Below are positions 37,703-46,202 of a DNA stretch of 64,000 bases, in pieces. The notes beneath the pieces were generated by a model. The model was not told the origin of the DNA. It ran no database searches and saw nothing but the letters and a program-made list of their open reading frames with translations. The position numbers and the translations under genes were made by a program. Origin of the DNA: Roseitalea sp. MMSF_3546 (GTDB taxonomy: Bacteria > Pseudomonadota > Alphaproteobacteria > Rhizobiales > Rhizobiaceae); the NCBI RefSeq assembly GCF_030732865.1, contig NZ_JASHKB010000009.1, forward strand, positions 1 to 64,000, in the 5' to 3' direction. Numbering within the stretch: position 1 is the stretch's first letter; every line of letters starts with the position of its first letter.

Positions 37703-38523
37703 GGCAGGGTCGCTCCGGCGATCGGCTGGCCGAACCCGGCCAGATCCTCGGGCAGCACGGGCCGGTGTCCGGGCCACCAGTGGAACGGCTCCGGCGCATC
37801 CTCGTATTCGGTCGAAAGCGGCCCGCCCCTGGTGCGGAACAGATAGATGTTGCCGGTCAGGCTGCCATAGGGTCCGTGCGGCACATGCGGCGGCCGCCAG
37901 AAATAGGCGCCCGGCCGCATCACGCCCAGATTGCCGTGCACTTCGCCGGCGATCAGGAACATCTCCTCGACCACCGGATGGCGTTCGGCGCGTTCGGCCC
38001 AGCGCAGGCCGAGCGTGCCCAGGATCCACGTCTGCTCCTTGGTGACCGGATCCTCGAACAGCATGCGCCGTCCGGCACCGGGCGGAAACTCGGGATGGAA
38101 ATTGCCGGTATAGGGCATCCTCATGGCGTCGAGCGCCTCGACCGTGCGGGCCGGATCGGCCGTTGCGGCGCCATCCGCCGGCGCCGGGGTCGCCGAAAAG
38201 AAGGTGACGACGATGGCGCCTTCGGGCGCGGCCATCGCGCCGCGCTCATAGCCGGCGGGCAGATGCGCATAGCCCAGATAGCCGTGCTCCCGCGCGCCGA
38301 CCGCCAGCGAACCGTCGAGCACGAGCAGTTCCTCGTCGCAGGCGAGCGTCTGGCCGGCCGGCGCCTGCCAACCAGCCGGATAGCGCACGACCAGCGAACA
38401 CGCGCCGGTATCGGGATCGGCGCTGAGCAGGCGCGCCTGTGCACCGCGCCGCACGCCGGCGACGGGCGCGGCGGTCCAGGGCAGATGCTGGGACTGGACG
38501 AATTCGATTCGCGGCCTCGCCAT
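37696..38523 (-). CDS. Bicupin protein (DUF4437/ChrR-like)
   Basis: 275 residues forming two cupin halves: the first centred on CDEELLVLDGSLAVG, the second on HPVVEEMFLIAGEVHGNLGVMRPGAYFWRPPHVPHGP, with metal-ligand-like His and Glu residues. The ATG at 38523 lies adjacent to the stop of the small-protein gene upstream. May be a metal-dependent dioxygenase, isomerase or binding protein acting in the same route as the hydrolase and methyltransferase. No specific activity can be assigned. Confidence 0.8.
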   Translation of the reverse strand: MARPRIEFVQSQHLPWTAAPVAGVRRGAQARLLSADPDTGACSLVVRYPAGWQAPAGQTLACDEELLVLDGSLAVGAREHGYLGYAHLPAGYERGAMAAPEGAIVVTFFSATPAPADGAATADPARTVEALDAMRMPYTGNFHPEFPPGAGRRMLFEDPVTKEQTWILGTLGLRWAERAERHPVVEEMFLIAGEVHGNLGVMRPGAYFWRPPHVPHGPYGSLTGNIYLFRTRGGPLSTEYEDAPEPFHWWPGHRPVLPEDLAGFGQPIAGATLPW

Positions 38524-38524
38524 G

Positions 38525-38830
38525 TCAGCCCTGCGCATCCGGCGCTTCGTCGCGCAGCGGCCCCATCTTGTCGCCGGCCTCGACCATGATGCGCATGATC
38601 CGCGCCATCGACCGGTCCAGTTCGGCGCGCGCCCTGGCCAGGAAATCGGCATCGTCGGCAAGCGCGTCGATGGCCTCGGCCGACACCGCACCCTGGCGCA
38701 CCAGCGCCTCCTGCAGCGCCAGTCGCGCCTGGCGCTCGACATGCAGTTGCGCGCCCAGATCCATCACCAGCGCACCCAGCGTGTCCGCATCTGTCTGGTT
38801 GGACAAAAAGCTCAGTTCGTCGCGTTTCAT
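38525..38830 (-). CDS. Small helical protein, partner of the upstream methyltransferase
   Basis: 101 residues, not recognised. Almost wholly helical in appearance with a charged amphipathic stretch (residues 20-45, ALVMDLGAQLHVERQARLAL) and a second helix from about 60 to 90. Overlaps the methyltransferase gene by 4 nt (ATGA). The paralogous methyltransferase at 44730 is followed by another small helical protein with the same kind of overlap, so a stable complex is likely. Confidence 0.75.
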   Translation of the reverse strand: MKRDELSFLSNQTDADTLGALVMDLGAQLHVERQARLALQEALVRQGAVSAEAIDALADDADFLARARAELDRSMARIMRIMVEAGDKMGPLRDEAPDAQG

Positions 38831-39888
38831 TGCGCCATCTCCGCTTCCAGAACGGCCCAGGGGAAATGCCATTCGGCCCGCTTGGGCCATTTGGCGCCGT
38901 CGAGACGGCCGGTCCCGCGCTCGTCGAACGCGACCCATCCAGCTTGCGCAAAGCCGGCATCGCGCGCCATCTGGCAGGTGTCCGACGCCATCATGCCCGG
39001 CATGAAGGGCTCGTTGTTGCGCGCGCCATGGTCCATCACGGCGGTGTCGCGGACCGGATCGCCGGTGAACTGGAAGTCGAGCACCCGCAGGCGCCCGCCT
39101 GGCTTGAGCAGCCGCGCCGCCTCGGCGAAAAACCCCCTGAGCGCCGGCTGCGGCAGTTCATGAATCAGCATGGTCGCGGTGACCAGATCCGCCTTTCCCG
39201 CCTCAAGCCCCGTATTGGCGGTGACGTCGCCCTGCCGGTAATGCACGGCAAGGCCCAGGGCCTCGGTCTTGGCATGGGCCAGCCGCAGGCACGGCGCGGC
39301 GAGGTCGACGCCGATCACTTCGGCATCGGGATAGGCCTGCTTGAGCGGCCAGGTCGACTTGCCGAACCCGCAGCCCATGTCGACCAGGCGCGTGGGCTTG
39401 TCGAGGTCGCCGGCGCATGTTTCCACGAACCGGCGATGGAAGGCGTAATCGTCATTGTCGCCCATCATGACGAGTTTGGCGCCCAGTTCGTACACATAGG
39501 CCGATTCGTCGGCGCGCCACACGCCGCCCGGCTGCACATGGATGTCCCATTCGGTGTACCATTGCGGCAGCTCGAGATCGGGATCGAGGGTCAGGCTGCC
39601 GGCCGGCTCTTCGGGCAGTAAGATGGGCGGGTTGTTCGCCACCGCATCGCTGACCGCGCGCCACAGCGCCTTTTGCGACGCGCGTTCGGACCAGCCGAAC
39701 CAGGTGTGCACCGGCTGCGCGCGGACATGGCTCATGGCCTGCTTGCGGTCCGCCGGCAGGCCGTCGCCGACATTTTCGCGCACCTGGCGGTCGAGCTCGG
39801 GAAAGAGGGTGTCCGCCCAGCGACGGCGCCAGGCAAGCACGAAGTCCAGATCGGCGCGTGCGGTGTGGCCTAGGGGTGATTGATGCAC
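38827..39888 (-). CDS. Class I SAM-dependent methyltransferase, copy 1 of a paralogous pair
   Basis: 353 residues. SAM motif I VDMGCGFGK (169-177), acidic motif VIGVDLA, and post-motif LLKPGGRLRVLDFQF. The N-terminal 165 residues form an extra domain whose best-conserved part is WYTEWDIHVQPGGVWRADESA (key residues Y-T-D-H-Q-GG-WR). Start is GTG at 39888, preceded by GGAGGA; no suitable ATG. Co-transcribed with the Dpp-type transporter (16 nt after the DppF-type gene). The acceptor substrate is unknown; the same domain layout occurs at 44730. Confidence 0.85.
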   Translation of the reverse strand: MHQSPLGHTARADLDFVLAWRRRWADTLFPELDRQVRENVGDGLPADRKQAMSHVRAQPVHTWFGWSERASQKALWRAVSDAVANNPPILLPEEPAGSLTLDPDLELPQWYTEWDIHVQPGGVWRADESAYVYELGAKLVMMGDNDDYAFHRRFVETCAGDLDKPTRLVDMGCGFGKSTWPLKQAYPDAEVIGVDLAAPCLRLAHAKTEALGLAVHYRQGDVTANTGLEAGKADLVTATMLIHELPQPALRGFFAEAARLLKPGGRLRVLDFQFTGDPVRDTAVMDHGARNNEPFMPGMMASDTCQMARDAGFAQAGWVAFDERGTGRLDGAKWPKRAEWHFPWAVLEAEMAQ

Positions 39889-39904
39889 GGGGTGTCCTCC
39901 CTGT

Positions 39905-40885
39905 TCAGGCGTCGAGCAGATGGGCCAGTGGCGGAGCCACCGAGCCGGGAAAGTGGCAGGCGACGGCACGGCCGCCCGGCTGCGGCTCCAGCGCGGGTGC
40001 CTCGGTCCGGCAGCGGTCCTGCGCCGCCGGGCAACGCGGATGAAACGGGCAGCCGCTCGGCCGGTTGATCGGCGAGGGCGGATCGCCGCGCAGCACGAGC
40101 CGCTCGCGGCCGGTGCCGTCGACCGTCGGCGTGGCCGCCAGAAGACCGGCGGTATAGGGATGCAGCGGCCGTGCCGTGATCTGTTCGGCCGGCCCCTGCT
40201 CGACCACGCGGCCCAGATAGAGGACGACGATGCGGTCGGCGATCTGGTGGACCAGCGGCAGGTCGTGGGCGATGACCAGATAGGCCATGCCGAGCCGCTG
40301 CTGGATGTCCTGCAGCAGGTTGATGATCTGCGCCTGGATCGACACGTCGAGCGCCGAGACCGGCTCGTCGGCGATCACCAGATCCGGTGACAGCGCGATG
40401 GCGCGGGCGATCGCGATGCGCTGGCGCTGCCCGCCCGAGAACTGCGAGGGCAGGCGGTCGGCGGCATCGGGCGGCAGCCCGACCGCCTCGAGCAGTTCAC
40501 GCACGCGCGCGGCGATTTCAGCCCGCGAACCGAAGCGATGGGCGACCAGCGGTTCGGCGATGATCCGCCTGACCTTCATGCGCGGGTCGAGGCTCGCATA
40601 GGGGTCCTGGAAGATGATCTGCAGGCGCCGGCGCACCGCGCGCAGCGCGCGCTGCGGCAGATGTCCGATCTCCCGGCCGTCGAAGTGGATCGTGCCGCCG
40701 GTCGGCCGGGTCGCGCACATCAGCGTCATCGCCAGCGTCGACTTGCCCGAACCGCTTTCGCCGACCAGGCCGACGGTCTCGCCGCGCGCCACGCTCAGGC
40801 TCACACCGTCGAGCGCGTGGACATTGCCGCGCCGCGTGGCGAATGTCACCGACAGGTCGCGGGCTTCGAGCAGCGGAGCGCTCAT
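39905..40885 (-). CDS. Dipeptide/oligopeptide ABC transporter ATPase (DppF type)
   Basis: 326 residues. Walker [18 protein letters not shown] signature, Walker B LVIADEPVSALD, and the C-terminal family extension CPFHPRCPAAQDRC. Starts in an ATGA overlap with the DppD-type gene; longer in-frame sequence upstream is a shadow of the neighbouring transporter genes. Part of dppBCDF in the nine-gene operon. Confidence 0.94.
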   Translation of the reverse strand: MSAPLLEARDLSVTFATRRGNVHALDGVSLSVARGETVGLVGESGSGKSTLAMTLMCATRPTGGTIHFDGREIGHLPQRALRAVRRRLQIIFQDPYASLDPRMKVRRIIAEPLVAHRFGSRAEIAARVRELLEAVGLPPDAADRLPSQFSGGQRQRIAIARAIALSPDLVIADEPVSALDVSIQAQIINLLQDIQQRLGMAYLVIAHDLPLVHQIADRIVVLYLGRVVEQGPAEQITARPLHPYTAGLLAATPTVDGTGRERLVLRGDPPSPINRPSGCPFHPRCPAAQDRCRTEAPALEPQPGGRAVACHFPGSVAPPLAHLLDA

Positions 40886-41898
40886 CGGGCGGCCTCCTCG
40901 ATCGGATTGTGGCAGGCGACCCGGCGCTCCGGCCCGCTGGCGACGAGCGCCGGCGCCAGTGCGCAGGCCTGGCGCGCATGCTTGCAGCGCGGCTGGAAGG
41001 AACACGCCGCGCGCTCGCGCGTCGGCCCGGGCGGCTGGCCCGGGATCGGTTCGAGCCGGCTTCCCCGACTGCCGAAATGCGGCACGGCCGCCAGAAGTCC
41101 GGCGGTGTAGGGATGGCGCGGCCGGCGCAGCACATCGGCGGTCGGGCCCTCCTCGACGATACGGCCATGATAGATCACCGCGATCCGGTCGCAGATATCG
41201 GCGGCGACGCCGAGATCGTGCGTGATCATGAGGCCGCCGGCGGCATGCAGCCGGTCGCGCAAGAGGTCGAGGATCTGTGCCTGGATCGTCGCGTCGAGCG
41301 CCGTCGTCGGCTCGTCGGCGATGATCACCTTGGGATCGTTGACCAGCGCCAGGGCGATCATCACCCGCTGGCGCAGCCCGCCGGACAATTGGTGCGGATA
41401 GGCCGAAAGCCGTTCGCGCGCGGCCGGAACGCCCACCGCCAAGAGCGCCTTTTCGGCGATTTCGAGGGCGCGCCTGTTGTCGACGCGCTGGTGACGGCGC
41501 ACCGACTCGGTCAGCAGCGCGCCGACGCTGCGCACCGGGTTGAGCCCCGTCATCGGGTCCTGGAACACCATGCCGACCGTGCCGCCGCGCGTCGACCGCC
41601 ATTGCCGCTCCGGCAGGCCGATCAGTTCGCGCCCCTCCAGCTTGATCGACCCGGACAGGACCCGGACCGGCGGCGGCACCAGCCCGATCATGGACAGCGC
41701 CATCATCGACTTGCCCGATCCGCTCTCGCCGACAAGCCCGACGATCTCGCCTTTCGCGATAGTCAGGTCGACGCCGTCGAGCACGATGACCGGCGCGCCG
41801 CCATCGGGCGCCGGCATGCCCACGCGCAGATTGCGCAGGGCGACGAGCGGCGTCTCGTCGGTCGGGCTGGACTGGGGCAGTGTGCGCATGCTCGTCAT
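40882..41898 (-). CDS. Dipeptide/oligopeptide ABC transporter ATPase (DppD type)
   Basis: 338 residues. Walker A GESGSGKS, signature LSGGLRQR (Leu for the usual Gln-type residue), Walker [13 protein letters not shown] and the [14 protein letters not shown] extension. Three nucleotides after dppC and overlapping dppF by 4 nt. Confidence 0.94.
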   Translation of the reverse strand: MTSMRTLPQSSPTDETPLVALRNLRVGMPAPDGGAPVIVLDGVDLTIAKGEIVGLVGESGSGKSMMALSMIGLVPPPVRVLSGSIKLEGRELIGLPERQWRSTRGGTVGMVFQDPMTGLNPVRSVGALLTESVRRHQRVDNRRALEIAEKALLAVGVPAARERLSAYPHQLSGGLRQRVMIALALVNDPKVIIADEPTTALDATIQAQILDLLRDRLHAAGGLMITHDLGVAADICDRIAVIYHGRIVEEGPTADVLRRPRHPYTAGLLAAVPHFGSRGSRLEPIPGQPPGPTRERAACSFQPRCKHARQACALAPALVASGPERRVACHNPIEEAAR

Positions 41899-41901
41899 CG
41901 G

Positions 41902-42777
41902 TCAGCCGATCGCCCGCCCGCGCTTGCGGGCACTTGCGGCGATGCCGTCGCCGATCAGGTTGAGCGCCACGACGGCGAACACGATCGCCCCGGCCGGCAC
42001 CAGCATCATCCATGGCGCGGCGACCAGATGCTCGCGGCTTTCGGCCAGCATGTTGCCCCAACTGGGCGCCGACAGCGGAACGCCCAGTCCCAGAAAGCTC
42101 AGCGCGCTCTCGGCGATCAGCATGTCGGCGAAGGTAAAGGCGAACATGGTCAGCAGCGTGGGGCGCAGCGCCGGCAGCACATGAGTGGCCAGCACCTTGA
42201 CCGGGCCGACACCCGCCAGCACCGCCGCCACCACATAGTCGCGCTTGACGATGCTCATCGCCTCGGCATAGACGACGCGCGCCGCGATCGGCCAGGTCGC
42301 CAGCCCCAGCGTGACCGCCAGCGGCCAGAAACCGCGTCCCAGAAGGGCGATCACCGTCACCGCGATGACGAGGCTGGGAAACGCGATCACCGTATCGACC
42401 ACGGTGCGGATCACGCGGCGCGGCCAGCCCGGCAGCCAGGCCGCGATCAGGCCCATGACCGTGCCGATGGATAGCGCGATGATGGCGGCGACCAGCGCGA
42501 TGCCCAGCGACCATGGCATGCCGGCGGCCAGCCGCGCGCCAAGCGAGCGGCCGAGCTGGTCGGTGCCGAAGACATGGCCGCCCAGCGAGGGCGACTGGAA
42601 GCGGCTCATCAAATTGCCGGTATAGGCGCTTTCGGGCGGATTGAGGCCGAACAGCAGCGTCAGCACGGCCAGCAGACCGGCCATGGCGAGGCCCGCGATC
42701 AGCATGGCGTCGCTGGCGGCACGCCTTGGCCAGACGCGCAGGCGCGGCAGCAGGCCCGTTGCCGGCCGCGCGCTCAT
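41902..42777 (-). CDS. Dipeptide/oligopeptide ABC transporter permease (DppC type)
   Basis: 291 residues with six membrane helices, a periplasmic VFGTDQLGRSLGARLAAG segment and an EAA-type loop around SIVKRDYVVAAVLAGVGPVKV. ATGA overlap with dppB. Pairs with DppB to form the channel. Confidence 0.93.
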   Translation of the reverse strand: MSARPATGLLPRLRVWPRRAASDAMLIAGLAMAGLLAVLTLLFGLNPPESAYTGNLMSRFQSPSLGGHVFGTDQLGRSLGARLAAGMPWSLGIALVAAIIALSIGTVMGLIAAWLPGWPRRVIRTVVDTVIAFPSLVIAVTVIALLGRGFWPLAVTLGLATWPIAARVVYAEAMSIVKRDYVVAAVLAGVGPVKVLATHVLPALRPTLLTMFAFTFADMLIAESALSFLGLGVPLSAPSWGNMLAESREHLVAAPWMMLVPAGAIVFAVVALNLIGDGIAASARKRGRAIG

Positions 42778-43715
42778 CGGCCCTGCTCCCGCAGCCTGGG
42801 ATCGAGCAGGCTGAACAGGATGTCGGTGAGGGCGTTGACCAGCGCCACCAGCACCGCGATCACGAACACCGCCGCCTGCACGACCGGAAAGTCGAGCTGG
42901 TCGACCGCATCGACCAGGAGCGCCCCGAAGCCCGGCCAGGCGAAGATCACCTCGGTGATCAGCGAGCCCGACATCAGGAAGGCGAACTGCGTGCCGATCA
43001 GCGCCGTCGCGCCAAGCAGCGCGTTGGGCAGGGCGTGGTTCATCAGGATCTCGCCCTCGCCCGCCCCGGTGGCGCGCGCGGTGCGGATATAATCCTCGCG
43101 CATCGCCTCGCTGACATTGGCGGCGACCACGCGCACCATTTTGGGCACCAGGAACGAGGCCAGCGTCAGCGCCGGCAAAATCCAGCTCGACGGTCCCTGA
43201 TTGCCGATCGACGGCAGCAGGCGGAACTCGACGACGAAGAGCTGGATGAGCAGAAGGCCGACAATGTAGCCGGGCACGCCCTGCAGCACGAAGACCACGG
43301 CATTGGTCGCCTTGCGCGCATTGGCGTCGGGCCTGAAGCCGAGCCAAGCGCCAAGCGGCACCGAGATCGCCGCCGTGATCGCCAGTGCCAGGCAGGCCAG
43401 CAGCAGCGTGCTGCCCAGCCGCTCCAGCACCAGCCCGAGCGCGGCCTGGTTGGCCCGCAGGCTCTCGCCGAAATCGAGTGTGACGAGCGAGGCCATGTAG
43501 CGCCAGTACTGGACGATCAGCGGCTGATCGAGGCCATAGCGCGCGCTGATCAGCGCGACGGTCTCGGGATTGGCCTCATCGCCCGCCAGCACCGCCGCCG
43601 GATCGCCCGACAGCCGCAACAGGAAGAACAGCACCGTGGAAATGGCAAACAGCAGCACCGCCAGTTCGGTGCCGCGCCGCACCAGCGCCGCGCGTATCGC
43701 CGCCGCGCCGGTCAT
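42774..43715 (-). CDS. Dipeptide/oligopeptide ABC transporter permease (DppB type)
   Basis: 313 residues, six membrane helices, with the EAA loop MREDYIRTARATGAGEGEI and MNHALPNALL. Overlaps the upstream VOC gene by 4 nt. The matching binding protein is not adjacent: it is encoded alone at 46203-47711 beyond the inverted methyltransferase module. Confidence 0.93.
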   Translation of the reverse strand: MTGAAAIRAALVRRGTELAVLLFAISTVLFFLLRLSGDPAAVLAGDEANPETVALISARYGLDQPLIVQYWRYMASLVTLDFGESLRANQAALGLVLERLGSTLLLACLALAITAAISVPLGAWLGFRPDANARKATNAVVFVLQGVPGYIVGLLLIQLFVVEFRLLPSIGNQGPSSWILPALTLASFLVPKMVRVVAANVSEAMREDYIRTARATGAGEGEILMNHALPNALLGATALIGTQFAFLMSGSLITEVIFAWPGFGALLVDAVDQLDFPVVQAAVFVIAVLVALVNALTDILFSLLDPRLREQGR

Positions 43716-44596
43716 GCCGCCACCCGCTCGAGCCGCGCGCCGCCCGGAAGGCGGTCCATGCGCACGCGCCGCCCCTCATAGGGCGGCATGGCGATCGCCT
43801 CGCCCCCGTCGATCGCCGCGACAAGCGTGACCATGGCAACGCCCAGCGGCCAGCCCTGGCGCCCGGCCCGTTCGGCCACGCCGGACGGATAGGCATCGAT
43901 CTCGATCAGGCTTTCGCCGGCAAGCTGAAGCGAGGAGATGCGGATGCGGTGATCGTCGGGCAGGTTCATCGTCCGCTTGAGCACCGGCACGTCGACGGGC
44001 CGGTCGGAGATGCGCCGGCCAATGGCATGATCCTCGAGCCAGGCGCGGTCGGCCTCCAAATCGCCGCTGGCGAGCACCGCGATGAAGCAACGCTCGACCG
44101 GCAGGCGCGCCCGGCACAGCTCGAGCCCGCCCGCATAGGCGCGAACATCGGTCAGATAGAGCGCCTCGCCCGACGGGCCGGCGATCTGCCCGGCACGGAT
44201 CGCCCCATTGCTGCCGAGCGCGCGCGCCGCGCCAAGTTCGGAAAAGCCGGCCGCGCAGGCTTCGGCCATGCGCGCATCGGTGTCGATCACCGACAGTTCC
44301 GCCGCCGCCCAGCCGAGCGAGGCGAGCGGCGCGCCGTCTGCCGGCTCGCATGCCAACTCCACCAGGCGCAAGCCGCCCGTCGCACGCGCGCCATTTGCCT
44401 TCGCCGCGAGCAGCACCCAGGGCGCCCCGTCGAGCGCCGGCGCGTCCCACAGCCGCGCCAGCGCCGGCGTGATTCGCCCGCGCGCCACGACGACAAGGCC
44501 CAGACCGGCATTGTAGACGGCCACGGCGGTGGACAGATCGGCCGTGGTGACCGTAACGCACAAGATGGGACCGCTCCTGGCGGAAAGATCGGACAT
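43712..44596 (-). CDS. VOC (glyoxalase/dioxygenase) superfamily protein
   Basis: 294 residues organised as two glyoxalase-like halves: ILCVTVTTADLSTAVAVYNAGLGLVVVARG at the start and a second repeat beginning near VERCFIAVLASGDLEADRAWL. The usual metal-binding His/Glu residues are not obvious, so it may bind a ligand rather than catalyse. The start at 44596 has AGGGA upstream. First gene of the nine-gene minus-strand operon (VOC, dppBCDF, methyltransferase, small protein, bicupin, hydrolase). Confidence 0.7.
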   Translation of the reverse strand: MSDLSARSGPILCVTVTTADLSTAVAVYNAGLGLVVVARGRITPALARLWDAPALDGAPWVLLAAKANGARATGGLRLVELACEPADGAPLASLGWAAAELSVIDTDARMAEACAAGFSELGAARALGSNGAIRAGQIAGPSGEALYLTDVRAYAGGLELCRARLPVERCFIAVLASGDLEADRAWLEDHAIGRRISDRPVDVPVLKRTMNLPDDHRIRISSLQLAGESLIEIDAYPSGVAERAGRQGWPLGVAMVTLVAAIDGGEAIAMPPYEGRRVRMDRLPGGARLERVAA

Positions 44597-44631
44597 GCGG
44601 CGCACATCCCTGGTTGTGATGCAACAATATT

Positions 44632-44652
44632 CTGTATTATTATAGATACAAG
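44632..44652. promoter_or_regulatory. Operator-like dyad in the divergent VOC-dpp / methyltransferase promoter
   Basis: TGTAT ... ATACA arms (44633-44637 and 44646-44650) inside a 21-bp AT-rich block, 36-56 nt upstream of the VOC gene and 78-98 nt upstream of the divergent methyltransferase. Its reverse complement matches the block at 47927-47947 at 16 of 21 positions by hand alignment, sharing the core TATCTAT. The repetition at two promoters of one cluster suggests a common repressor or activator, possibly an FCD-type GntR protein encoded outside the window. Confidence 0.6.
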
Positions 44653-44729
44653 TTGGGTGGAGCAAGCCGGCATTTGAACGAATTGCCGCCGGCCCACGCA
44701 TCGATCGTCATCAACCCCGAGGAACCGCC

Positions 44730-45842
44730 ATGTCCCATGCGAACCCGACACCAAACCAGCCGCCTCCGGTCGATGCCGTCATCGACTGGCCGGCCGACAC
44801 ATTGCCGGCCATGACGACGATCCTGGCCCTGCGCCGGCGCTGGTTCTCGCACGATTACAGCGCTTTGCGGGCCGAATACGAAGCGGCGACCAGCAATGGC
44901 CGCGCCCCCGCCACTCAGGACGAAGCCGAACCGCTCGTCCAGTCGCTGCCCAGCGCGCCGGCCTTCCAGTGGATGCACCGGCACATCCAGGATCGCACCT
45001 GGCGGCTGTGCGAGCGGATCGTCGAGCGGCGTGCCGACGAGATCGCCGCCGCCATGCAGCCGACCGACGACGATCTGGGCACGCTCGAGGGCACCGAGGA
45101 CTTCCAGTACCCGGCCTACTACACCTTCGACTATCACCGCCAGGACGGCGGCATCTGGCGGTCCGACGCCGGCGCGGCGATCTACCTTCTGGGTGCGCGC
45201 ATGATCCATGTCGGCCGCAATTCCGATTTCCAGCTGCACGACCAGCTCGTCGACGAACTGGAACTGGACAGCGAGCCCGGGCGCATCGTCGATCTGGGTT
45301 GCGGCTTCGGCAAGACGACCTTCTCGCTCAAGAAGCGCTGGCCCGATGCCGAGGTTCACGGCGTCGATCTGGCCGAGCCCTGCCTGCGGCTCGGCCGCAA
45401 GATGGCGAGCGCGCGCGGCCTGGACATCCATTGGCGTCAGGCCGACATGGAGCGCCTGCCCGACGCCGACCGGAGCACCGATCTGGCGGTGATCACCATG
45501 GTGCTGCACGAAATGCCCGAGTCGGCGATCTCGAACGTGCTGTCCGAAGCGTATCGGATCCTGCGCCCCGGCGGCCGCCTGGTGATTCTGGAGAACCGGC
45601 TGATCGGCGACCCGTTCCGGGACACGCTGCTCAAATGGTACAGCCAGCTCATCGACGAACCCTATTGGGAAGCCTGGCGCCATCTCGACATCGTTGCCAT
45701 GTGCGGCGCCGCCGGCTTCGAGACCGCCCAGCAGTCCCGATGGTATCTCGCCGGCACGGACGGGGCCGCCGCCGAGGCCGACCCCAGGCGCTGGTGCACA
45801 CCGTGGGGACTGACCCAGGCAACCAAGGGAGACCTGCAATGA
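44730..45842 (+). CDS. Class I SAM-dependent methyltransferase, copy 2 of a paralogous pair
   Basis: 370 residues. SAM motif VDLGCGFGK (187-195), VHGVDLAEPCLRL, then ILRPGGRLVILENRLIGDPFRDT. The N-terminal domain contains YYTFDYHRQDGGIWRSDAGAA (key residues Y-T-D-H-Q-GG-WR, about 130-150), matching copy 1 at 38827-39888. The two copies also share PCLRL and GDPxRDT, so they are clear paralogues. The extra N-terminal domain may bind the acceptor. Overlaps a small helical protein gene by 4 nt. Sits inverted between the transporter operon and its presumed binding protein. Confidence 0.87.
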   Translation: MSHANPTPNQPPPVDAVIDWPADTLPAMTTILALRRRWFSHDYSALRAEYEAATSNGRAPATQDEAEPLVQSLPSAPAFQWMHRHIQDRTWRLCERIVERRADEIAAAMQPTDDDLGTLEGTEDFQYPAYYTFDYHRQDGGIWRSDAGAAIYLLGARMIHVGRNSDFQLHDQLVDELELDSEPGRIVDLGCGFGKTTFSLKKRWPDAEVHGVDLAEPCLRLGRKMASARGLDIHWRQADMERLPDADRSTDLAVITMVLHEMPESAISNVLSEAYRILRPGGRLVILENRLIGDPFRDTLLKWYSQLIDEPYWEAWRHLDIVAMCGAAGFETAQQSRWYLAGTDGAAAEADPRRWCTPWGLTQATKGDLQ

Positions 45843-46093
45843 GCGCCGCCATCGAACAGCCCGTCCGCGACACCGAAATGCCCGAAAGCCCGGCGATCGC
45901 CGTGGGCGCGCTCCTCGGCAAGGGCGATGTCGATCGCCTTGCCTCCGTCACCCATGCCCTGATCGAGGAAATCGCCGATCTCGCCGTTCGGATCGAACGC
46001 ATCGAGGCGCGCCTGGATGGGTCCGATGCGCCCGAAGACCTCGCAGCTGTGCACAAACAGACGGCGGCGCTGGTCGGCCGCGTTCTGGGCTGA
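45839..46093 (+). CDS. Small helical protein, partner of methyltransferase copy 2
   Basis: 84 residues, not recognised. Acidic, with a predicted coiled-coil-like helix from about 30 to 60 (LASVTHALIEEIADLAVRIE, heptad-like hydrophobics) and a short C-terminal helix. Overlaps the methyltransferase by ATGA. Equivalent in position, though not obviously in sequence, to the 101-residue protein after methyltransferase copy 1; a small regulatory or structural subunit is plausible. Confidence 0.72.
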   Translation: MSAAIEQPVRDTEMPESPAIAVGALLGKGDVDRLASVTHALIEEIADLAVRIERIEARLDGSDAPEDLAAVHKQTAALVGRVLG

Positions 46094-46110
46094 GCAAGAC
46101 AGGCAACCGG

Positions 46111-46150
46111 AAAAAAGCAAGCCGCCGCGGGATGCCCGCGGCGGCTTGGT
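46111..46150. terminator. Strong intrinsic terminator between convergent genes
   Basis: 14-bp perfect stem (46118-46131 with 46135-46148; arm CAAGCCGCCGCGGG) and a 3-nt loop. On the minus strand it is followed by CTTTTTT, a classic terminator for the peptide-binding-protein gene. On the plus strand GGTCTTT follows, so it also ends the methyltransferase module. Confidence 0.9.
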
Positions 46151-46202
46151 CTTTGGCCGGTGGACCTTGCGGTCCCGGCCGGCGCCATTGGTCCTCGCCC
46201 GG

